Source: an uncultured Ruminococcus sp.
GTDB lineage: Bacteria; Bacillota; Clostridia; Oscillospirales; Ruminococcaceae
DNA length: 64,000 bases
Direction of reading: 5' to 3'
Assembly: GCA_900538575.1 (NCBI GenBank)
Contig: UPZA01000003.1
Location: 62,001-126,000 of the forward strand
A program made the translations under genes and the position numbers. This document shows, piece by piece, positions 8,537 through 16,436 of this stretch. Below the pieces are notes generated by a model. The model made no database searches and had not been told where the DNA came from. It saw only the letters and a list, made by a program, of their open reading frames with translations. Position 1 is the stretch's first letter; each line of letters begins with the position of its first letter.

Positions 8537-9289
8537 ATGTATTATTATTGCTGCGGTATTACTGACAAGGGAATTATGAAGCATAATGAGGACGCATTTT
8601 TAATCGGCGGTAAGGTCATGACGTCAGGAAATATTAACAACATGGTTTCCGCACCGTTTATTGTCGCCGTTTCAGACGGAGTTTCCGGAGAAAACTGCGG
8701 TGAATTAGCGTCCCGCAAATGCCTTGAGCTTTTAAGCGGTGTAAAATTCAATTCCGGAACTGATCTCAATCAGGAAATAATGAATATTCATAAACACCTT
8801 GCCGGTATCGGAACGCAGAAAACCTCCACTAAAAATATGCAGGCGACTCTATGCGCCGCAGCAATAGATGAAAAGGACATCGTACATATCATAAATGTAG
8901 GAGATTCAAGAATGTACCGTTACAGAAACGGTTCCATCAGACAGATTTCTAAGGATCAGTCTCTGGTCCAGCTTCTTTACGAGGAGGGCACGATCACAGA
9001 ATCCGAAAAAAAGACGCATGTTCATAAAAATATTATATTTCCGGTTATGGGCAATGTTTCATCAGATCCTAAGCCTGATATAAAAAGTTTAAATGAAATA
9101 ATGAAATACGGAGATGTTATTCTAATCTGCTCCGACGGTCTTTCGGATTATGTATCCCGCGCAGAAATGGAGGATATTCTCGCTCTGCCTGAAAATCTTA
9201 CCAAAAGACTGCAAAAGCTTGTGAATCTTGCAATAGATAACGGCAGTCAGGATAATATCACAATAGTAGCCTTATGCTGTTATGATTAA
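8537..9289 (+). CDS. PP2C-family (PPM) serine/threonine phosphatase
   Basis: A 250-aa soluble metal-dependent phosphatase with the family's metal ligands in order: the N-terminal KHNEDAF motif, VSDGVSGE near residue 48, VGDSRMYRYR about 120, ICSDGLSDYV about 195 and SQDNITIV near the C-terminus. It corresponds in size to PrpC, the partner of PrkC-type Ser/Thr kinases, but no kinase gene is adjacent and both sides are bounded by terminators, so it is a single-gene unit. RBS GGTGAGG stands seven bases before the ATG. A role in reversing Ser/Thr phosphorylation of cell-wall or translation factors is known for PrpC and only inferred here. Confidence 0.9.
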   Translation: MYYYCCGITDKGIMKHNEDAFLIGGKVMTSGNINNMVSAPFIVAVSDGVSGENCGELASRKCLELLSGVKFNSGTDLNQEIMNIHKHLAGIGTQKTSTKNMQATLCAAAIDEKDIVHIINVGDSRMYRYRNGSIRQISKDQSLVQLLYEEGTITESEKKTHVHKNIIFPVMGNVSSDPKPDIKSLNEIMKYGDVILICSDGLSDYVSRAEMEDILALPENLTKRLQKLVNLAIDNGSQDNITIVALCCYD

Positions 9290-9356
9290 TGGTAAATAAG
9301 AAAATATATCCGGTAGATTAAGCTGTTATTATTCTAATACAATATAAAATTTATAT

Positions 9357-9388
9357 AAAAAGCTGCTTTTTTAAAGCAGCTTTTTATA
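9357..9388. terminator. Bidirectional terminator between the PP2C and Cache genes
   Basis: A 13-bp stem AAAAAGCTGCTTT/AAAGCAGCTTTTT (9357-9369 with 9373-9385) has U-tracts available on both strands and separates convergent genes. Confidence 0.85.
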
Positions 9389-10321
9389 TTACTTATTTTT
9401 ATCAATTTCTTCGCTTTCCTTTTGGTTTAAAATTGAATTTCTGACTGTTAACGCTATAACTACAGTTATAACGACAAAGAAAAACAATATCCACTTTACA
9501 ACCGTATTCCTCCGCTGATATATCTCAGAATATGGAACTATTCCGGCCGCTATCATGTCGTTATGCTTCTTATATTTCACTAAGACTCTTTTTCCCTCGT
9601 ATTCTGAGGAAAACCAATCCTCCTCCTCAGAGAACTTTTCCGGTGCAAACTGCACGGCAGAACCGTTGAGATAGCTATCCGTATGGCTAATAAAAGTATT
9701 TGTTTCTATATCTATAACCGCTAAATGACCGTTTTTCAAAAGAGGCATCTGAGTAACGGCAGATGAAAGATCAGACATATCAATCTGCTGCTGATAATTC
9801 TCCAAGGTAAACTGAATCTGAATTATACCGTCCTCGTCAAGTCTGGAAGAGCCTGTTACAACAACGTTTCTGCCGCCTGATTCAGACAGCACAGCCTCTG
9901 AAAATACTTTGTTATCAACTGCGGGCATAAATTCCTCATATGCAGAGCTTTCCTCAACAGACATATCGGTGCTGTATCTTATAATACCGTCCTTATCCGC
10001 AACGCTGATAACGTCGGCGCCGATAGCTACCCTTAGCTCCTCAAACGATGATTCGTCGCTTATGATATTAACATTTTTAGAAAGCATCATCGAAACCACT
10101 CTGGCCTTTGATCTGTAACTATTATATATTTCTTCCGTAAGCTTTTCAGCCGCCTCAGATTTTTCGTCTATAATATTACACACCTGTTCTATCCGCTGAC
10201 CAATTATATCTCTTGCAGCAGCTCTGTCTATAACTCCGGTAGAATAAAACGCAAGCATAAATATCAAAGCTGTGCAGACGCATGCCGGTATAATTACGAT
10301 TCTATAATGAATTTTTTTCAT
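9389..10321 (-). CDS. Membrane protein with extracytoplasmic Cache-like sensor and no output domain
   Basis: A 310-aa protein with one transmembrane helix at residues 8-28, an extracytoplasmic region of about 240 residues, a second helix at about 275-295 and a short charged tail. The outer part resembles a Cache/PDC ligand-binding domain: a long N-terminal helix, then VSVADKDGIIRYSTD and a second pocket-like segment with LAVIDIETNTFISHT. Such domains usually feed a HAMP plus kinase, GGDEF or chemoreceptor module; here only about 15 cytoplasmic residues follow the second helix. It lies 25 bp behind a DtxR-type regulator on the same strand. It may signal through a partner or bind a ligand. The specific function is unknown. 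Confidence 0.65.
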   Translation of the reverse strand: MKKIHYRIVIIPACVCTALIFMLAFYSTGVIDRAAARDIIGQRIEQVCNIIDEKSEAAEKLTEEIYNSYRSKARVVSMMLSKNVNIISDESSFEELRVAIGADVISVADKDGIIRYSTDMSVEESSAYEEFMPAVDNKVFSEAVLSESGGRNVVVTGSSRLDEDGIIQIQFTLENYQQQIDMSDLSSAVTQMPLLKNGHLAVIDIETNTFISHTDSYLNGSAVQFAPEKFSEEEDWFSSEYEGKRVLVKYKKHNDMIAAGIVPYSEIYQRRNTVVKWILFFFVVITVVIALTVRNSILNQKESEEIDKNK

Positions 10322-10346
10322 TTATCCACCGCTTTCAGAGCTTAAA

Positions 10347-10715
10347 TTATATTTTTTCTACATATTCCTTTATCCTGCCGTATGTTTCCTCGCTTAAAAT
10401 ATGTTCTATCTTGCAGGCGTCCGCCTCAGCCGTTTCAGCGCTGACGCCAAGAACGCTAATTAGGAATTTCTTAATATTAGTATGGCGTTCATAGATGGCC
10501 TCGGCCTGCTTTAGTCCAAGTCCTGTAAAAGTTATCTGTCCGTTCGTATCAACGTTTATATAATTATTAGCTTTAAGCAAACCTACAGCTCTGCTGATAC
10601 TCGCTTTTGAATAATTCAGCTCATTTACTATATCTATGGATCTGACGCTTCCGTTTCGACGCATCAGCAAAAGAATGGTTTCCAGATAATCCTCTCTCGA
10701 TTCTGTCTGATTCAT
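10347..10715 (-). CDS. DtxR/MntR-family metal-dependent transcriptional regulator
   Basis: A 122-aa two-domain regulator: an N-terminal winged helix (recognition helix around residues 35-48) and a helical dimerisation/metal domain, with no SH3-like third domain. Likely metal ligands are Asp9, Glu12, His78, Cys101, Glu104 and His105. The Cys in the C-x-x-E-H motif matches DtxR/IdeR rather than the Glu of Bacillus MntR, which may shift preference toward Fe(II). Start at 10715 is chosen for the GGGAGG seven bases upstream. No metal transporter is adjacent; the next gene in the probable operon is the Cache-only membrane protein. Confidence 0.88.
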   Translation of the reverse strand: MNQTESREDYLETILLLMRRNGSVRSIDIVNELNYSKASISRAVGLLKANNYINVDTNGQITFTGLGLKQAEAIYERHTNIKKFLISVLGVSAETAEADACKIEHILSEETYGRIKEYVEKI

Positions 10716-10752
10716 AATTCCTCCCATATCCAAGCTTTATATTATTATTTTT

Positions 10753-10781
10753 ATTTTACCATATTTATATTCTTATTTCAA
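10753..10781 (-). promoter_or_regulatory. Sigma-A promoter for the DtxR-type regulator
   Basis: Minus strand: TTGAAA (10776-10781), 17-bp spacer ending in an extended -10 TGG, then TAAAAT (10753-10758). Confidence 0.75.
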
Positions 10782-10894
10782 CGGATTTCCGAAAAATTCA
10801 TACAATTTTCTTTTTTCATATTTACCGCTTGGAATATTATCAATCATGTCCGAATATAAATGTACAAACTATCTTTACAGGACGTGCTGAAATA

Positions 10895-12184
10895 ATGAAA
10901 AGATTACTAATCGTTGTTATTATTATGGCTTGTTTTATGAGCGTTTCCTGCGGAAAACAAGAAAATACCGAAACCTTAAACGGAGATACGGATATTTCTC
11001 TCAACGAACAGACCTTATATCAGCTCGGCGTCGCTGAACCGACTGAGCAAACAGCAACGGAAGCTGAAAATGCCGATGATGAAAACTATATTCCCATAAA
11101 CTACGAAAAACAAGCGGGGATGTGGTTTACATATATGGAATATCGGGATATGCTTTATAATAAAACCGAATCTGAATTTACAGAAAGTATAAAAAACAGG
11201 CTTGCTCAGGCGGCAGAGACAGGAATAAACACGGTATATGTTCATGTAAGAGCATATAACGACTGCTGCTATGAATCAGATATATTTCCGTGCGCCGAAT
11301 ATTACAACGGAAACTATGACGCGCTTGAAATAACGCTTAATGAAGCGCATAAGCTGGGATTGTCCGTTCATGCCTGGCTAAATCCTCTGAGATGTCAGAC
11401 AGACGAACAGATGAAAACACTGGATACGAATTTTCAGATAAAAAAATGGTATAACGACAGCAAAAAAAACGGAACCTATATAGTAAAGCTTGAAGACCGC
11501 TGGTATCTTAATCCGGCCTATAACGAGGTAAGAGAATATATCGCTTCAGGCGCCGCGGAGATTGTCCGAAATTATGACGTGGACGGTATACATATAGACG
11601 ATTATTTCTATCCGACATCTGAAACTGAATTTGACGCCGACGCATTTTCAGAATCCGGAAGCAATGATCTGGAAAAATGGCGTATAGAAAACATAAACAC
11701 AATGGTTTCTTCAATATACCAAGCCGTAAAAAAGGAAAACAAAGAAGCTCTCTTCGGAATCAGTCCGCAGGGCAATATTGATTCAAATTATTCCGGTCAA
11801 TACGCCGATGTAAAAACATGGGCCTCCGAATCAGGCTACTGCGATTATATTGTTCCTCAGATTTATTACGGATTTAAAAATGAAAGCTGTCCCTTTGAAG
11901 AAACGGTAAAAAAATGGAAGGATATAAATACATGCGACGATGTTTCACTTATTATAGGACTGGGAGCTTATAAAGTAGGGAACGAAGATAAATGGGCCGG
12001 AAGCGGAAAAAATGAATGGATCGAGGACAGCGGTATAATATCCAGACAGGCGGAATATTCAGCAAAAAACAATCTTGGCATAGCGATATACAGCTACGAT
12101 TCCGCATTCAGCGAAAAGCTGGCCGGCGAACTATTGTATATCGCCGAAATTATTAAAAAATATTACGGCGGTGAACAGCCATGA
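10895..12184 (+). CDS. Lipoprotein of the GHL10/YngK glycosidase-like family
   Basis: A 429-aa surface lipoprotein: the start at 10895 gives a signal peptide with lipobox FMSVSC (Cys near residue 19), while the upstream in-frame extension would spoil it. After an acidic linker, the catalytic-type domain begins at KQAGMWFTYMEY (about residue 72) and shows the DUF187/GHL10 (beta/alpha)8 features: VHVRAYNDCCYESDIFP, HAWLNPLR, WYLNPAYNEVREY, VDGIHIDDYFYP and YIVPQIYYGF. The IDDYF Asp residues are the likely active site. The substrate is unknown for most of the family; glycan or peptidoglycan-related polysaccharide is plausible. It overlaps the next gene by four bases. Confidence 0.87.
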   Translation: MKRLLIVVIIMACFMSVSCGKQENTETLNGDTDISLNEQTLYQLGVAEPTEQTATEAENADDENYIPINYEKQAGMWFTYMEYRDMLYNKTESEFTESIKNRLAQAAETGINTVYVHVRAYNDCCYESDIFPCAEYYNGNYDALEITLNEAHKLGLSVHAWLNPLRCQTDEQMKTLDTNFQIKKWYNDSKKNGTYIVKLEDRWYLNPAYNEVREYIASGAAEIVRNYDVDGIHIDDYFYPTSETEFDADAFSESGSNDLEKWRIENINTMVSSIYQAVKKENKEALFGISPQGNIDSNYSGQYADVKTWASESGYCDYIVPQIYYGFKNESCPFEETVKKWKDINTCDDVSLIIGLGAYKVGNEDKWAGSGKNEWIEDSGIISRQAEYSAKNNLGIAIYSYDSAFSEKLAGELLYIAEIIKKYYGGEQP

Positions 12185-12585
12185 AAAGAAACAAAAGAAC
12201 CATCCGCAGACTTAAATATTATAATCTTATTTTTTCTTCCGTTTCCGGAATCGCGCTTATAACGGCTCTTATTCTTCTTTTCAGCTATGCCGCGTCAGCC
12301 GCGGGAATGTCAGACGGAATAATATCGGTCTTGGGAAGCCTTGCAATATGCTCCGGAGGATATTTTTCAGGTTTCCTTTATGGTAAACAAAAAAGGCATA
12401 AGGGAATTAAAAACGGGGTAATATGCGGAATTATAATTTATGCCGTTATTTTTTCAGCCGGAATAATTTACTTAAAAGGAATTCCTCCGTTTCGTTTAAC
12501 ACGCTTTCTGATTATGCTGTGTATTGCCGGAGCCGCCGGCGGAGTAACAGGCGTCAATTCAAAAATAAAACGTCCTCCCCTTTAA
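12181..12585 (+). CDS. TIGR04086-family integral membrane protein
   Basis: A 134-aa protein with four predicted membrane helices (about residues 15-38, 46-66, 76-98 and 105-125), Gly-rich loops and a basic N-terminus. Size and pattern fit the TIGR04086 family of Firmicutes, which, as I recall it, is often found beside the SCIFF genes, as here. It is translationally coupled (ATGA overlap) to the GHL10-type lipoprotein. Function is not established. Confidence 0.7.
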   Translation: MKRNKRTIRRLKYYNLIFSSVSGIALITALILLFSYAASAAGMSDGIISVLGSLAICSGGYFSGFLYGKQKRHKGIKNGVICGIIIYAVIFSAGIIYLKGIPPFRLTRFLIMLCIAGAAGGVTGVNSKIKRPPL

Positions 12586-12644
12586 CTATACTGAGCATAC
12601 ATAAAAATCATGTAATATTTGTGTATTTTTTCGGTAAAAAGCTA

Positions 12645-12673
12645 TTGAAAAAGCTTATTGAATGTGGTATAAT
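12645..12673 (+). promoter_or_regulatory. Sigma-A promoter for the SCIFF genes
   Basis: TTGAAA (12645-12650), 17-bp spacer with an extended -10 TGG, perfect TATAAT (12668-12673), 40 bp before scfA. Confidence 0.85.
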
Positions 12674-12713
12674 GTTTTCATGTTGATTATGAAAGATTTT
12701 TTTGGAGGTTTTT

Positions 12714-12851
12714 ATGAAGCATATCAGAACTATCAATAAGGCTAATCTCAAGGAAACTGCTAAGAAAGGCGGTTGCGGTAAATGTCAGGCTTCATGCCAG
12801 TCCGCATGCAAAACTTCCTGCACAGTGGCAAACCAGAAATGTGAAAGATAA
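12714..12851 (+). CDS. scfA: SCIFF ranthipeptide precursor (six cysteines in forty-five residues)
   Basis: A 45-residue ORF read directly from the sequence, starting at ATG 12714 behind a TTTGGAGG site. It begins MKHIRTINKANLK and carries six cysteines at residues 21, 24, 28, 32, 36 and 43, which is the definition of the SCIFF family. The adjacent radical-SAM enzyme installs thioether crosslinks from these Cys to acceptor residues, giving a ranthipeptide (sactipeptide-like) product. SCIFF is nearly universal in Clostridia; published work links ranthipeptides to population-density or metabolic control, but no export or protease gene is in this window. Strong promoter and close terminator suggest more peptide than enzyme is made. 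Confidence 0.96.
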   Translation: MKHIRTINKANLKETAKKGGCGKCQASCQSACKTSCTVANQKCER

Positions 12852-12873
12852 TATATAAGAAGGTTTGTTTATT

Positions 12874-12903
12874 AAAAGGGACATCGCCATATGTCCCTTT
12901 TAA
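12874..12903 (+). terminator. Hairpin terminator between scfA and scfB
   Basis: An 11-bp stem (12874-12884 with 12891-12901, AAAAGGGACAT type) ends in TTTT. It lies 22 bases after scfA and just before the scfB RBS, so partial read-through would give excess peptide over maturase. Confidence 0.75.
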
Positions 12904-12924
12904 ATTTTATGAGGTGAAATAAAA

Positions 12925-14289
12925 ATGATACATAAATATAAGCTTAACGGGTATAACATAGTGCTGGATACAAACAGCGGCGGAGTTCACATAGTGGACG
13001 ATATTACATACGATCTATTGGATAATGTTGAACCGCCTTTTGAAGAAAAATGTCCTGAAAAGGTTATGGAAAAGCTTTCAAGATTTTATCCGTCTGAGGA
13101 AATTATCTCCTGCTATGACGAAATAAAAGCTCTTTATAATGACAGAATATTGTTTTCAGAAGACGATTATGAAAAATTTGCCAAATATTCCGTAGCTTCT
13201 CCGATTAAGGCAATGTGTCTGCATATAGCTCACGACTGCAATCTGCGCTGCGAATACTGCTTTGCTTCAACGGGAGATTTCGGTAAGGGCAGAAAGCTTA
13301 TGAGCTTTGAAACAGGAAAAAAAGCGATTGATTTTCTTCTTGAAAAATCCGGAGACAGAGAAAATCTTGAACTTGATTTCTTCGGCGGAGAACCTCTTTT
13401 GAATTTTGAAGTTGTCAAACAGATAGTCGAATACGCCAGATCAAAAGAAAAAGATTACGGCAAAAGATTCAGATTCACCATTACTACAAACGGCGTTTTG
13501 CTCGACGACGATAAAATTGATTTTATAAATAAAGAAATGTCTAATGTAGTTCTTTCAATAGACGGAAGAAAGGAAGTAAACGACAAGGTAAGAAAAAGAG
13601 TTGACGGAACAGGCTGCTATGACTCTATACTTCCGAAATTTAAAAGACTTGTGTCAAAAAGAGGCGAAAAAGAATACTATGTAAGAGGTACTTTCACAAA
13701 GTATAATCTTGATTTTTCCGAAGATGTCTTTAGTCTTTATAACGAGGGATTCGACCAGATATCCGTTGAACCGGTTGTTTGTCCTCCTGAGGTTCCATAT
13801 TCTCTCACAGAAAAAGAGCTTTCTCAGATTTTTAAAGAGTATGAAAAATTATCCGAAAGAATCCTTGATAATGAAAACCGCGGAAAAAAATTCAATTTCT
13901 TTCATTTTATGCTGGACCTTGACCAAGGTCCCTGCGCTATAAAACGTCTGAGAGGATGCGGATGCGGAAATGAATATGTTGCGATAACTCCGGACGGCGA
14001 CATATATCCGTGTCATCAGTTTGTAGGTCTTGAGGAATTCAAAATGGGAAATTTCGACGAGGGTACTTTCAATCTTGATCTTAAAGCAGAATTTGCCGCC
14101 GCTCACGTCTATACCAAACCGGAATGTCGTCAGTGCTGGGCAAAATTCTATTGCAGCGGCGGATGCAACGCAAATAATTACATTTACGCCGGAGATATTC
14201 ACAATGCTCATAAATTTTCATGCCAGCTTGAAAAAAAGCGGCTTGAATGCGCTATAATGCTGAAAGCTGCAAGGCTTGACAAAGAATAA
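12925..14289 (+). CDS. scfB: SCIFF maturase, radical SAM/SPASM thioether-forming enzyme
   Basis: A 454-aa radical-SAM enzyme that crosslinks the cysteines of the SCIFF peptide. The N-terminal 90 residues form the peptide-recognition region; the CNLRCEYCF motif at about residue 106 holds the SAM-binding 4Fe-4S cluster; DFFGGEPLLNF and SIDGRKEVND follow as in sactisynthases. The C-terminal SPASM domain has Cys-rich segments CGCGNEY, YPCHQFVG, CRQCWAKFYCSGGC and a last Cys for two auxiliary clusters. RBS GAGGTG and full length support an intact gene. It is paired with scfA and followed by a terminator. Confidence 0.95.
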   Translation: MIHKYKLNGYNIVLDTNSGGVHIVDDITYDLLDNVEPPFEEKCPEKVMEKLSRFYPSEEIISCYDEIKALYNDRILFSEDDYEKFAKYSVASPIKAMCLHIAHDCNLRCEYCFASTGDFGKGRKLMSFETGKKAIDFLLEKSGDRENLELDFFGGEPLLNFEVVKQIVEYARSKEKDYGKRFRFTITTNGVLLDDDKIDFINKEMSNVVLSIDGRKEVNDKVRKRVDGTGCYDSILPKFKRLVSKRGEKEYYVRGTFTKYNLDFSEDVFSLYNEGFDQISVEPVVCPPEVPYSLTEKELSQIFKEYEKLSERILDNENRGKKFNFFHFMLDLDQGPCAIKRLRGCGCGNEYVAITPDGDIYPCHQFVGLEEFKMGNFDEGTFNLDLKAEFAAAHVYTKPECRQCWAKFYCSGGCNANNYIYAGDIHNAHKFSCQLEKKRLECAIMLKAARLDKE

Positions 14290-14290
14290 T

Positions 14291-14322
14291 AAAAGCGGAC
14301 GTTTAAACGTCCGCTTTTTTTA
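14291..14322 (+). terminator. Intrinsic terminator of scfB
   Basis: A near-palindromic stem AAAAGCGGACG/CGTCCGCTTTT with a TTTAAA core and a seven-T run begins two bases after the scfB stop. Confidence 0.88.
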
Positions 14323-14404
14323 AAGTTATTTGTACAATTTGTAAAATCAAGTACGTTATTTTTAGAACATTTCGCCAATATTTTTGCATATTATGCAAAA
14401 ACTA

Positions 14405-14433
14405 TTTAAAATTTTGTCTAAATGTAGTATAAT
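14405..14433 (+). promoter_or_regulatory. Probable promoter of the GGDEF gene
   Basis: TTTAAA (14405-14410), 17-bp spacer and TATAAT (14428-14433), 30 bp before the start. The -10 is perfect and the -35 is weak. Confidence 0.6.
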
Positions 14434-14463
14434 ATAAATTGATTATGATATGGAGGAAAAAAT

Positions 14464-16407
14464 ATGAAAAATCCGATCAATATAGCGGTTGTCGTTGCCG
14501 GCATTGACGAAGAGTATCAGAATACCATACTTCTGGGGATACAGGACTTCGCCGCTGAAAAAAATATAAATATATGCAATTTTATCGCTTTCGGCGGCAT
14601 ACTGAAAAACAAACAGCATGATATGGGCGAATTCAATATATATAATCTAATAAACTTTGAAAAGTTTGACGGAGTTATATTGCTTACAAATACAATATCT
14701 TCACCCAAGATAACCAAACAGCTTTCTGAGAAAATAACTGCCGCAAATATACCGGCGGCATGCATAGATAACGATCTGAATAACTTTTATTATATAGGAA
14801 TAGATAATTTCAAGGCTATGGAAAATATGGTGGAACACATTATAACTCACCACGGCGCCAGGCGTATCAATTATATTTCAGGTCCCTATGATAATCCCGA
14901 AAGCATTATGAGACTGGCAGCATATAAAAGCGTACTTGAAAAACATAATATTCCCATAGAAGAAAAAAGAATATTCCACGGATTTTTCAGAGGTCAGGAC
15001 GGACGAATAGCCGTAAATCATTTTCTGGATTCAGATATGGAATTCCCGGAGGTTATAATCTGCGCTAACGATGCAATGGCTCTTTCGGCAGTTATCGAGC
15101 TTGAAAAAACCGGAAAAAAAGTGCCGGAAGACGTAATGGTAACCGGTTTTGACAATATATATATGGCAAGAAATTATTTTCCGGCTATAACTTCAGTTAA
15201 ACGTCCGCTTCGTCTATCCGGATATACCGCCGCTAAAAAGGTATATGAAGCAATAAACGGAATGAATCCTGAAAGAACGGAGCTTCTTGACGCAGAATGC
15301 GTATTTTTAGATAGCTGCGGTTGCGAAAACAGCAACACATACGACAATATAATTAAATTTAAAAAGTCCTGCTATAGATGTATCGAAGCCTATAATATCG
15401 GCGTTCCTATGATAAACAGAATGTGCTGTGAATTTGAAGAATGCCTTACAATAGAAGAAAACGTAGATGTATTGAAACGTTTTATTAGTGAAATTGGCTG
15501 TGAAAAATTCGTATTCTGTCTGTGTGACGACTGGATAGACGAATATGATTCAAACGACGCTGAAATCAATTTACTCGATAGCTTTTCTCATTCAGGATAC
15601 ACTGAGAACATGAAGGTTCTCATTAATTATGAAAACGGCCGATTCAAAGAAAAACATGACTTTAAATCTTCGGAAATGCTGCCGGATATTTACAATTCAA
15701 CCGATAAAAGCAATGTTTATTACTTTGTTCCCGTGCATTTCCGTGAAAGATGTCTTGGTTACTGTGTAATAAAAAACAGTAAATTTCCCATGGAAAGCGG
15801 CTTGTTTCAGACATGGATTATGAATGTAAGCAATTCTATTGAAAACATAAGAAAAATAGTATGTCTGGATAAAATGGTCAGCAAGCTCGACAGATTGTCT
15901 GTTATAGATCCTCTCTGCCATATTTATAACCGCAACGGCTTCAGCAAGAACGCTATGCCGATATATCAGAAATGTATTCACGAATACAAGGATATCATGG
16001 TAATGTTTATTGACATGGACGGTTTGAAATATATAAACGACAAGTTCGGGCACAGCGAGGGTGATTATGCGTTGCAGCAGATCTCCGAATCTATAAAATC
16101 CGCCTGCGACCGCAATCAGATTTTTGCAAGATACGGCGGCGACGAATTTATCATTTTTGCCGACAACCACACAGACTCCGACGCCAAGGAGCTTATCGAC
16201 TGCATTTATATGCATATCAAAAAGTTCAACAGGATTTCCGATAAGCCATACGCCATAGACGCCAGCATAGGTTATATAATCACCAAAGCGGATATAGATA
16301 TGTCGCTTTACAAGGTTATTTCCATGGCGGATCAGGCAATGTACGAAAACAAAAAACGCCGCAAGGAAGAACGCCTTGCGGCAGGTCTTGAAAGCTTTAT
16401 AAGATAA
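14464..16407 (+). CDS. Diguanylate cyclase with LacI-type periplasmic-binding-fold sensor domain
   Basis: A 647-aa soluble protein. Residues 1-285 are a type I periplasmic-binding-fold domain like the ligand half of LacI/GalR regulators (IAVVVAGIDEEYQNTILLGI, YISGPYDN, ICANDAMALSAV, VTGFDN), but without a helix-turn-helix. A Cys-containing region and a GAF-like middle (about 300-470) follow, then a GGDEF domain with RYGGDEF at 556-562, predicted to make c-di-GMP. The four residues where the RxxD inhibitory site should be read DRNQ, so product feedback is probably absent. It has no signal peptide, so the sensor would bind an intracellular sugar or metabolite. RBS GGAGG; single-gene unit with its own terminator. 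Confidence 0.88.
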   Translation: MKNPINIAVVVAGIDEEYQNTILLGIQDFAAEKNINICNFIAFGGILKNKQHDMGEFNIYNLINFEKFDGVILLTNTISSPKITKQLSEKITAANIPAACIDNDLNNFYYIGIDNFKAMENMVEHIITHHGARRINYISGPYDNPESIMRLAAYKSVLEKHNIPIEEKRIFHGFFRGQDGRIAVNHFLDSDMEFPEVIICANDAMALSAVIELEKTGKKVPEDVMVTGFDNIYMARNYFPAITSVKRPLRLSGYTAAKKVYEAINGMNPERTELLDAECVFLDSCGCENSNTYDNIIKFKKSCYRCIEAYNIGVPMINRMCCEFEECLTIEENVDVLKRFISEIGCEKFVFCLCDDWIDEYDSNDAEINLLDSFSHSGYTENMKVLINYENGRFKEKHDFKSSEMLPDIYNSTDKSNVYYFVPVHFRERCLGYCVIKNSKFPMESGLFQTWIMNVSNSIENIRKIVCLDKMVSKLDRLSVIDPLCHIYNRNGFSKNAMPIYQKCIHEYKDIMVMFIDMDGLKYINDKFGHSEGDYALQQISESIKSACDRNQIFARYGGDEFIIFADNHTDSDAKELIDCIYMHIKKFNRISDKPYAIDASIGYIITKADIDMSLYKVISMADQAMYENKKRRKEERLAAGLESFIR

Positions 16408-16436
16408 AAAAGCCTCCCCTATGGGAGGCTTTTACT
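16407..16436. terminator. Bidirectional terminator between the GGDEF gene and ftsH
   Basis: Stem AAAAGCCTCCC/GGGAGGCTTTT with a CTAT loop, with T-runs on both strands, lies between the convergent stop codons. Confidence 0.85.

Noticed and set aside
12601..12686. Short plus-strand ORF ending before scfA
   Set aside because: It covers the scfA promoter and the end of the TIGR04086 gene in another frame and has no SD.
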